From positions 1 through 38,873 of the forward strand of contig JAKSLF010000027.1 in the NCBI GenBank assembly GCA_024401355.1: DNA of 38,873 bases, given 5' to 3'. Position 1 is the first letter of the stretch; each line of letters starts with the position of its first letter. The DNA comes from Bacteroidales bacterium (GTDB taxonomy: Bacteria; Bacteroidota; Bacteroidia; Bacteroidales; Marinilabiliaceae). Positions 32,209 through 38,873 of this stretch are shown in pieces. The position numbers and the translations under genes were made by a program. The notes under the pieces were generated by a model. That model searched no databases. It saw nothing but the letters and a program-made list of their open reading frames with translations, and had not been told where the DNA came from.

Positions 32209-33345
32209 TCATTTCCAATATGCTTCTAGAGCCTTGGCCTCATCAACTGTAAGATGAGCTACCGCTGCATGTTTCTGTTCGCTAAAGTTAGTTCTCTTCA
32301 TGCAGACGCTATCTTCGTCAAAATAGCCAAGTGGCGTAAAACTCTCGAAGTCGCTAGTCTCGACAAAGCCAAAGTTGGCAGGGTGACGGTGGTAGTTATC
32401 ATACATTATGACCCACTTCTGCTGCCCTAGTCGCTTCCAGCAGTTTGGTGCCTCGTGAATCTCAGGATCATGATCGTCATACTTGTCATCCTGCACATAA
32501 GGACCGAGGATATTATCGCTAGACGCATGCTTTACAGTAGCTGCATGTTCATGGCTCACATAGAAGAGATGATACTTATCGCCAACATGAATTATGTCAG
32601 AATCAATCACCGTATAGCGAGGACGTCCAGTAGAGTCAGCCGGAGCTTGGAACAAGGTCTTAGGTTCACTTAGCATTTCGGTGAAATCATCGTTCATATA
32701 GACATAGTAGATTCGCTCGAGATTACGCTGCATACGAGTAGTAAAATGCACAAGGAGATGACCAGCTTCATAGTCATACACAGTCTCTGGTGCCCAGACA
32801 CATCCGGCTTCGCTCCATGGCAGATCATTGCCTTCAGCATCAACGAATCTTGTAGGACAAGTAAGAGTTGTGAAATCGAGATTAGTTCGGGTCCAATGGA
32901 CAAGGTCGTCGGACTTCATCAGCACCAGTCCCTTGTTATTTCCCCAGCCATATTGTTCATCATCACGTTCAAACTGCGATTCGCGGTATTCAGATATCTC
33001 CTTGATTCCGATGCGTGATGCGACATCCTTCTGCGAAAAGATATGAAGATCGGTCATTGCAAGGTAGAAAGAGCCATTGGGTGCACGAAAAATATGAGGA
33101 TCACGTATGCCATGCTGCGAAGCTACGGTATCGCCCGAGATGACAGGTTGGTCGTTATTGAGTGAAGTCCAGGTATATCCATCATAGCTTAAAGCCATGT
33201 GAAGTCCGTGGTCTATATCTTTGTGATATACCATGACGTAGGCACCCATTTCATCTTCAGTCGGAATGTGTTTTGAGTGGTCTGGAGTAGAACACGAAGC
33301 CATGCATGTCATTACAGCGATGGCCCAAGCAGCTTTATAATTCAT
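32209..33345 (-). CDS. GH43-like glycoside hydrolase lipoprotein
   Basis: The ATG at 33345 gives 378 residues with a lipoprotein leader ending CMASC (Cys18); the longer frame reaching 33378 would begin inside a promoter element. The mature protein has the five-bladed propeller pattern of GH43. HGIRDPHIFRAPNGSFYLAM carries a likely catalytic Asp, WAPETVYDYEAGHLLVHFT a likely catalytic Glu, and VIDSDIIHVGDKYHLFYVS another conserved Asp. Family members are mostly arabinofuranosidases and beta-xylosidases; the subfamily is not identified. It is probably on the cell envelope. A GH32/68-like fold is an alternative, but the family context fits GH43. It has its own promoter and terminator. Confidence 0.82.
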   Translation of the reverse strand: MNYKAAWAIAVMTCMASCSTPDHSKHIPTEDEMGAYVMVYHKDIDHGLHMALSYDGYTWTSLNNDQPVISGDTVASQHGIRDPHIFRAPNGSFYLAMTDLHIFSQKDVASRIGIKEISEYRESQFERDDEQYGWGNNKGLVLMKSDDLVHWTRTNLDFTTLTCPTRFVDAEGNDLPWSEAGCVWAPETVYDYEAGHLLVHFTTRMQRNLERIYYVYMNDDFTEMLSEPKTLFQAPADSTGRPRYTVIDSDIIHVGDKYHLFYVSHEHAATVKHASSDNILGPYVQDDKYDDHDPEIHEAPNCWKRLGQQKWVIMYDNYHRHPANFGFVETSDFESFTPLGYFDEDSVCMKRTNFSEQKHAAVAHLTVDEAKALEAYWK

Positions 33346-33375
33346 TTTCAGAGTTTTTGTTGTTTTTACTGAGGA

Positions 33376-33383
33376 CAAAGATA
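33376..33383 (-). promoter_or_regulatory. -7 element of the GH43-like gene
   Basis: Perfect TATCTTTG on the minus strand, 30 bases before the ATG at 33345. It excludes an in-frame ATG at 33378 as the start. Confidence 0.6.
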
Positions 33384-33460
33384 TAACAAAAGAGAGGCTG
33401 ACAGGTGGACAATATAGTTTTTAAAGTTGATTTTTCTGTTTCAAACGTTAATTTACAAAA

Positions 33461-33497
33461 TAAAAAGGCACTGGTCCGATGAGGGGGCCAGTGCCTT
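33461..33497 (-). terminator. Terminator of the BspA-like gene
   Basis: AAGGCACTGG (33465-33474) pairs with CCAGTGCCTT (33488-33497). On the minus strand it is followed by TTTATTTTG. It lies 22 bases after the stop at 33520. Confidence 0.8.
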
Positions 33498-33519
33498 CAT
33501 TTTGTATAACAGAAAAATA

Positions 33520-35856
33520 TTATCTATTGATATACTTTGTAACCTTGTTGCCCTGCTTCTTGATTACGACACCCTTGGCATTGGCATCAACACGACGACC
33601 GCTAAGGTCATAGTATATAGCCTCAACATTGGCCTCAACTTCTTCAACTGGTGTAGGAATATTTTTCATTTCAACAGTCTTTTTCTCATCACAATTCCAT
33701 TCAGCAACATAGTTGTTTTTCGATCCCTGCGGAATATAAACTATTGCATTAGATGGGAAGACGTCACTATAATTGAATGAACCTACAGAATATCCAGTTG
33801 AGGTATATGTGCTTGAAATTGCGCCACTAAGTTCTGGAGCTACCTCAGACTGCATATAGATGCTAGTAAGTTTTGAGCATCCATCGAAAGTAAGGTCGCC
33901 CATTGACCATTTTCCTGTAGACGGGCTTGTAGTCTTATCCGAGGTACAGTTAATATAAACATCCTCGAGGTTAGAGCAACCAGAAAAGAGCTGGCGGAAC
34001 GAACAGTCTGTTACAGTCTCAGGGATAACCATCGATGTAAGACCTGTACAATTCTTGAATGCACAATCCTTGATTGAGGTGACAGATGAAGGTATGTTTA
34101 TCTCCTCGAGATCCTTACATGTATTGAATGCACTTCCACCGATAGTCGTAAGCGTATTAGGCAGTTCTATCGAAGTTATTGTCGCATTACGGAATGCCTC
34201 GAGACCAAGTTCGGTAACTTTATATGTCAAACCACAATAAGTCACATTGGACGGAATGATAACGTCACCTGTATAAACTCCAGACGTCTTCTTTCCGACA
34301 TATACATTGTTTGTCCCTTCGATAACCACGTATCGTATACCATTGACAACAAACTCGGTAGGCAAAAGGGCAACCTCGCCAGCCTTCTTCATTTCGTCAG
34401 CAGTAGTGCCGTATATAGTGTTTCCGCTAGCATTAGTATACAAATAAGCATAACCTTCCTTGAAGGCGACCTTACCTCCTGCATTGCTGATTGCGAAACC
34501 GTTTGTACCAGCAGAGAATGAACCTCCAGCAAGTATCACATCGCCTCCTGTGAGAATCCACATACCAATTTTTCTGTCGTTAGCTGTTATAACACCTCCA
34601 TTGACAGTTGCCTTTGTCGAAACAGAGAGTGTAGCATAGTCAGACATAAAGTTACCACCATTGATTGTCAAAACAGCATCAGTTTTAGTCATGACGGCTG
34701 ACGTTTCGCCTTCTATGTAACCAGAATTAATAGTCACTTCACCAAAGTTTGCCACTATGCCACATACCTTTGTTTGAGCAGTATGGATAATCTTGCCACT
34801 CTTGGCATTGCTTCCATCGCAGACAGTGAGCTTGGCACCATTAACTGTTATGGCACCAACATTGCCTTCGAGTGTTTTACAATCGCCCTTCAAAGTATAT
34901 CCGTTGAGATCAAGAGTGATATTACCTTCAGTCAATGCAAGCGTCTCGTTTGTACCGAGAGTTATATTGGAGAGAAGTTTAACAGTTGCAGACGAAGCGG
35001 ACTGAGCCTTAGCCATGGCAGCAACGATGTTATTATATTGTGTTGTTGTTCCACTGACAGTCACACTAGCAACATTTGAGACCGTCGTCTGAAACTCAGT
35101 ATATTTCACGCTAACATATTCACCAGTTCCCCACTTGCTTTCATACGCACTCTTAGATCCCGATGGTATGTTAATAGTAACAGAACCGACCTCGCTGAAT
35201 ATGTTGTCAACAGTTGTAGCTTCGACATAATAAGGTGCGGAACCATTATCACCTTTCAATGTAGGTGGCACAGCCGATGACATATATACATTAGCAAGGT
35301 TTGTACAACCCATGAATGTAAGCGTACCCATAGACCAATCCTTGCTTGTTTTTCCCTTGGTCAGGGTTGGATCACAATTGATATAGACAGAAGTCAAAGC
35401 TGTACATTCTGCAAACATCTGACGGAACGAACATGAAGTAACCGATGCAGGGATGGTCACGGTTGACAACTTTGAACATTTTTTGAATACACAGTCGCCT
35501 AATGTTTTTACAGATGAAGGAATCTTCACCTGAATAAGTTCGCTACATTCGTTGAATGCTCCTCCACGAATTTCAGTCAACGTATTTGGCAGAACTACAC
35601 TTTTGATAGTCGATTCTCTAAATGCGTCAACGCCTATCGTTGTCACTGTATAACGCTTGTTGTTATAAGTGATAACGTCTGGCACGACGACATTGTCTGG
35701 GTAAGTAGCATTACTTCTCTTTCCCACAAGGACATTTGACGTACCTTCGATGATTGAGTAGCCTATGCCATCAACCACAAACGAGGCCATATCTGCTGCA
35801 GACACAGAGACACAGCACAGCAATGCGCCAATAATTAATGTAAAAAAATTCTTCAT
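33520..35856 (-). CDS. BspA-like leucine-rich-repeat surface protein
   Basis: This 778-residue exported protein starts with a signal peptide ending near VSAADM. Residues about 22-255 are LRR_5 (BspA-type) repeats, for example IKSVVLPNTLTEIRGGAF and LIQVKIPSSVKTLGDCVF. A second block of about 500-735 repeats the first nearly motif for motif (DCSFRQLFSGCSNLEDVYIN against SCSFRQMFAECTALTSVYIN). Between them (about 265-500) lies a different region with ITLDLNGYTLKGD and Gly-rich turns, probably a right-handed beta-helix. The C-terminus EAIYYDLSGRRVD, KGVVIKKQGNKVTKYI is a short tail common in Prevotella and thought to aid sorting or anchoring. BspA relatives bind host proteins or other surfaces; the ligand here is unknown. 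Confidence 0.9.
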   Translation of the reverse strand: MKNFFTLIIGALLCCVSVSAADMASFVVDGIGYSIIEGTSNVLVGKRSNATYPDNVVVPDVITYNNKRYTVTTIGVDAFRESTIKSVVLPNTLTEIRGGAFNECSELIQVKIPSSVKTLGDCVFKKCSKLSTVTIPASVTSCSFRQMFAECTALTSVYINCDPTLTKGKTSKDWSMGTLTFMGCTNLANVYMSSAVPPTLKGDNGSAPYYVEATTVDNIFSEVGSVTINIPSGSKSAYESKWGTGEYVSVKYTEFQTTVSNVASVTVSGTTTQYNNIVAAMAKAQSASSATVKLLSNITLGTNETLALTEGNITLDLNGYTLKGDCKTLEGNVGAITVNGAKLTVCDGSNAKSGKIIHTAQTKVCGIVANFGEVTINSGYIEGETSAVMTKTDAVLTINGGNFMSDYATLSVSTKATVNGGVITANDRKIGMWILTGGDVILAGGSFSAGTNGFAISNAGGKVAFKEGYAYLYTNASGNTIYGTTADEMKKAGEVALLPTEFVVNGIRYVVIEGTNNVYVGKKTSGVYTGDVIIPSNVTYCGLTYKVTELGLEAFRNATITSIELPNTLTTIGGSAFNTCKDLEEINIPSSVTSIKDCAFKNCTGLTSMVIPETVTDCSFRQLFSGCSNLEDVYINCTSDKTTSPSTGKWSMGDLTFDGCSKLTSIYMQSEVAPELSGAISSTYTSTGYSVGSFNYSDVFPSNAIVYIPQGSKNNYVAEWNCDEKKTVEMKNIPTPVEEVEANVEAIYYDLSGRRVDANAKGVVIKKQGNKVTKYINR

Positions 35857-35899
35857 TTTATTTGAGTTTGAGTTTTAAAATACTGACTATAAGTCAAAG

Positions 35900-35931
35900 C
35901 AAATTTAAGATATTAAACCAACAAACACAAA
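35900..35931 (-). promoter_or_regulatory. Promoter of the BspA-like gene
   Basis: On the minus strand TTTG (plus-strand CAAA at 35928-35931) lies 20 bases before TAAATTTG (35900-35907), an excellent match to both elements. The ATG follows 43 bases on. It lies in the 163-base divergent gap with the GH3 gene. Confidence 0.65.
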
Positions 35932-36019
35932 TATTTCTATCGCGAAACGCCTCAAACTATATTTTTTTGCTTAATTTGCATCAACATTCATTAACATATA
36001 CAACCAAAGTCATTTTTTC

Positions 36020-38656
36020 ATGAAATCAAATGTAATTGGGGCAATAATAACGACAGCAATGATGTGCGCTACTTCAGTGTTTGCACAACCATACGCTGAT
36101 GGCTACATGCCCTACAAGGATTCCAATCTCAGCGCTGATGTACGCGCAAGCGACCTCTTGAAGCGTCTGACACTTGAAGAAAAGGTAGGTCTGATGATGG
36201 ACCAGTCGAAACCAGTAGAACGCCTTGGTGTGAAGCCATACCAATGGTGGAACGAGGCACTTCATGGAGTGGCTCGTAACGGTGTAGCTACAATGTTTCC
36301 GCAGGCGATAGGACTTGCAGCAACATTCGACACCGACCTCGTACAAGAATGTTTTGACGTGGCAAGTACCGAAGCACGAATAAAGAACAGATTGGCACGC
36401 GAGGAGAGCAAAGACAACATACGTCGCTATCAGGGTCTTACATTCTGGACGCCAAACGTAAATATATTCCGCGACCCACGCTGGGGACGTGGACAGGAAA
36501 CATACGGTGAAGACCCATACCTCACAAGTCGTATGGGTGTAGCAGCCGTGAACGGTCTTCAGGGTCCTGACGGCAACAAGACACACGCCTGTGCCAAGCA
36601 TTATGCTGTGCATAGTGGACCAGAGTGGAACCGTCACGTCTTTAACGCCGAGAACATTGCAGCACGTGACCTCTGGGAGACATACCTGCCTGCCTTCAAA
36701 GCCCTTGTAACAGAGGCGAAAGTGAAGGAAGTGATGTGTGCCTACAACCGCTATGAGAGCGAGCCATGCTGCGGATCAAGCCGACTACTCACACAGATAC
36801 TACGCAACGAATGGGGCTTCGATGGTCTTGTGACAAGCGACTGCTGGGCAATCAACGACTTCTATACACCAGGCGCCCACATGACAGAACCAGACACCGT
36901 ACATGCCGATGCGAAAGCCGTATGGAGCGGTACAGACCTAGAATGTGGCAGTTCATATATAATGCTTCCTGAGGCAGTACGTCAGGGACTCATCACGGAG
37001 GCACGCATTGACGAGAGCGTATTCCGCCTGCTCAAGGCACGCTTTGAACTAGGCGAAATGGATGAGACAACGCCATACGATGCCATTCCTGCATCAATAA
37101 TAGCATGCGCAAAGCATAAAGCCAAGAGTCTGCAAGCAGCACGCGAGAGCATCGTGCTCCTCAAGAACTCACGTTCAGCAGATGGGAAGAAAGCACCTCT
37201 ACTGCCTCTCAACCCACGCCAGACAATAGCAGTCGTAGGTCCAAATGCCAATGACAGCATCATGCTCTGGGGCAACTACAACGGCACACCAGATGCAACG
37301 ACAACCATCCTCGACGGCATACGCAAATATGTAAAGCCAGAAAAACTCATCTACTCTCAGGGCTGTGGCCTTGCGCTGAGCACAAGTTACAGAAGTTGGA
37401 TGGGTGTTGGTCGTTCGGCAGGTGAGCAAGGTTGGTTTGCAACATACTACAACACCAACGACTTCAGTGGGCCTGAAGTTGCTCACGGACGCTACAAGAA
37501 CGCCATGCAGCTCTACACATACGGTGGAACAACATTCCGTGCAGGTGTAAACCTCGAAGACTTCTCGGCAGTATACAAGACAACCATCAGCACCCCAGAG
37601 GCGAGCAAGATAGAGTTTGACATCAAGGCCGCATGTGCTAAGATTCAGCTCATCGTCAACGGCAAAGTTGTCAAAGAAGCAGAGGGACGACTTGGTAGTC
37701 GCGAAAGCACTGAACCAGTATATATACTCTCTACAGAGGCAGGCAAGACATACGAACTCGAACTGCGCTACATAGCAGGCAAGGGTATCAACGCCCTGAT
37801 GTTTGACATGGGTAACACCACACACTTCAACGACGATGAACTGCTCAAGGAATTGCGTCCGGCTGATGTAGTAGTCTTTGTCGGTGGTATATCACCAAGT
37901 CTGGAAGGCGAGGAGATGCCAGTACAGATAGAGGGCTTCAAAGGTGGCGACCGCACCGACATACAGCTTCCACGTGTACAGCGTGACCTCATCGCTAAGA
38001 TACGCAAAGCTGGCAAACGCATCGTCTTTATAAACTGCTCGGGTTCGGCAATGGCAATGGTACCAGAGGCTGAGAATTGCGACGCCATGCTGCAAGTGTT
38101 CTACCCTGGTCAGATGGGTGGACAGGCTGTAGCCGAGACACTCTTTGGTGACAACAACCCTTCTGGTCGTCTGCCACTCACTTTCTATAAGGACACGCTT
38201 CAGTTGCCAGACTTCCTAGACTATTCGATGAAGGGACGTACATACCGCTACATGACCGAGAAGCCACTCTTTGCATTTGGACATGGATTGAGCTACACGA
38301 CATTTGTCTATGGCAAGGCGAAGTTCTCAAATGAGAACGTCTGCAAGGGAGAGGGCATCAAGCTCAATGTCGACATCAAGAACACAGGCAAATATGACGG
38401 CGACGAAGTAGTGCAGGTATACATCAAGCGACATGGCGACACAGAGGGCCCAGTGAAGACCCTTCGTGCCTTCAAGCGAGTCAACATAGCCAAAGGTGCG
38501 ACAGCCAACGTCAGCATCGACCTTCCTTTCGAATCATTTGAATGGTTTGACGAGGCTAGTGGAAAGATGAAAGTGTTCTCAGGTAAATATGACATATATT
38601 ATGGTGGCACATCAGAAATAGAGAAACTCCAGAGCACAAGTGTAACAGTGGAGTGA
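36020..38656 (+). CDS. GH3 family glycoside hydrolase with PA14-like insert
   Basis: This 878-residue enzyme is a beta-glucosidase or beta-xylosidase of family GH3, exported by a signal peptide ending near SVFAQ. The first barrel holds NEALHGVA (78-85), RDPRWGRGQETYGEDPYL (151-168), KHYAVHSGPEW and the nucleophile Asp274 in GLVTSDCWAI. The second domain carries the RESIVLLKN motif near 375. A PA14-like insertion follows at about 455-600 (EQGWFATYYNTNDFSGPEV), known in GH3 xylosidases and glucosidases. Then come the rest of domain 2 (GEEMPVQIEG) and a C-terminal fibronectin-III-like domain (FGHGLSYTTF). Length and insert resemble Prevotella xylan-active GH3 enzymes. The subfamily is inferred; a strong terminator follows. 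Confidence 0.94.
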   Translation: MKSNVIGAIITTAMMCATSVFAQPYADGYMPYKDSNLSADVRASDLLKRLTLEEKVGLMMDQSKPVERLGVKPYQWWNEALHGVARNGVATMFPQAIGLAATFDTDLVQECFDVASTEARIKNRLAREESKDNIRRYQGLTFWTPNVNIFRDPRWGRGQETYGEDPYLTSRMGVAAVNGLQGPDGNKTHACAKHYAVHSGPEWNRHVFNAENIAARDLWETYLPAFKALVTEAKVKEVMCAYNRYESEPCCGSSRLLTQILRNEWGFDGLVTSDCWAINDFYTPGAHMTEPDTVHADAKAVWSGTDLECGSSYIMLPEAVRQGLITEARIDESVFRLLKARFELGEMDETTPYDAIPASIIACAKHKAKSLQAARESIVLLKNSRSADGKKAPLLPLNPRQTIAVVGPNANDSIMLWGNYNGTPDATTTILDGIRKYVKPEKLIYSQGCGLALSTSYRSWMGVGRSAGEQGWFATYYNTNDFSGPEVAHGRYKNAMQLYTYGGTTFRAGVNLEDFSAVYKTTISTPEASKIEFDIKAACAKIQLIVNGKVVKEAEGRLGSRESTEPVYILSTEAGKTYELELRYIAGKGINALMFDMGNTTHFNDDELLKELRPADVVVFVGGISPSLEGEEMPVQIEGFKGGDRTDIQLPRVQRDLIAKIRKAGKRIVFINCSGSAMAMVPEAENCDAMLQVFYPGQMGGQAVAETLFGDNNPSGRLPLTFYKDTLQLPDFLDYSMKGRTYRYMTEKPLFAFGHGLSYTTFVYGKAKFSNENVCKGEGIKLNVDIKNTGKYDGDEVVQVYIKRHGDTEGPVKTLRAFKRVNIAKGATANVSIDLPFESFEWFDEASGKMKVFSGKYDIYYGGTSEIEKLQSTSVTVE

Positions 38657-38681
38657 GGGGGACAAAACTATAATTAAATAA

Positions 38682-38718
38682 AAGAGGCGTTGCCAATGGG
38701 CAGCGCCTCTTGTGTTTT
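38682..38718. terminator. Bidirectional terminator after the GH3 gene
   Basis: AAGAGGCGTTGCC (38682-38694) pairs with GGCAGCGCCTCTT (38699-38711) around a 4-base loop, one wobble. Plus side is followed by GTGTTTTAA, minus side by TATTTAATTATAG. Confidence 0.85.
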
Positions 38719-38824
38719 AACGATAGAGGATCTTCGCAACTACTTCAAGGAGGTTGCAAACAAATGGACGAAATTTGGAACTCGGTTGAGTAATTGCCGA
38801 TGTAGCCAACAATGGCGGAAGAAC

Positions 38825-38873
38825 TTACGACTCGATGAAATCACACACTTTATTGATCTGCTCCGCTATCGAA
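38825..38873 (-). CDS. Possible C-terminus of a gene running off the right edge
   Basis: An open minus-strand frame enters from the right edge and stops with TAA at 38825-38827. The 15 visible residues, SIAEQINKVCDFIES, look like a normal helical C-terminus. The preceding bidirectional terminator would serve it. Too short to identify, and it could be chance. Confidence 0.35.
   Translation of the reverse strand, partial: SIAEQINKVCDFIES

Noticed and set aside
29200-38656. Complete polysaccharide utilisation locus
   Set aside because: Esterase, GH43 and GH3 are present but no SusC/SusD pair, and the genes lie on different strands with separate promoters and terminators.

Overview
The window looks like a chromosomal stretch from a Bacteroidales bacterium, most likely Prevotella or a close relative in Prevotellaceae. 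The evidence is the repeated Bacteroidota-type promoter element (TAnnTTTG, mostly TATCTTTG or TATATTTG) 18-45 bases before many starts, the weak ribosome binding sites, many lipoproteins with a short leader and Cys, a BspA-like leucine-rich-repeat protein, a FISUMP-type lipoprotein, a reg_prop sensor kinase, and glycan-degrading enzymes of families GH3, GH43 and GH105. There are no rRNA genes, CRISPR arrays, transposases or phage genes. No intergenic gap exceeds about 300 bases.

Region 1 (1-6135) carries the tail of an unidentified gene, a DUF1015 protein, a convergent Na/Pi cotransporter, glycerate kinase, tRNA-Gly(CCC) and a secreted histidine acid phosphatase of the MINPP/phytase type. Phosphatase and Pi transporter could together serve phosphate scavenging.

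Region 2 (6139-17213, all minus strand) holds nine closely packed genes: grpE, dnaJ, an unrecognised protein, a MoxR-like AAA ATPase, a vWA protein, a GH105 hydrolase, a 1160-residue reg_prop histidine kinase, a SAM methyltransferase and a FISUMP lipoprotein. Gaps are 24-36 bases, with one 17-base overlap. A promoter-like element before GH105 suggests two units: a chaperone/AAA/vWA unit and a sugar-sensing unit.

Region 3 (17441-23328, minus strand) has a TlpA-like thioredoxin, an S41 peptidase lipoprotein, a phytoene-desaturase-like FAD enzyme, a SPOR-domain lipoprotein and RmuC, several with their own promoters. A plus-oriented terminator with no plus-strand gene suggests a small RNA near 18.0-18.13 kb.

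Region 4 (23596-29086, plus strand) is a compact three-gene cluster: two paralogous TPM-domain membrane proteins with zinc-ribbon motifs and Gly-rich tails ending in Trp, then a TPR-SpoIIE phosphatase. With the MoxR/vWA unit it is the best candidate here for an uncharacterised system.

Region 5 (29200-38873) carries an alpha/beta-hydrolase esterase behind glmS, a GH43-like lipoprotein, the BspA-like surface protein, and divergently a GH3 enzyme with a PA14-like insert. It ends with a strong bidirectional terminator and the possible tail of a minus-strand gene. Esterase, GH43 and GH3 fit hemicellulose (xylan-type) breakdown, but no SusC/SusD pair is present, so this is not a complete polysaccharide utilisation locus.
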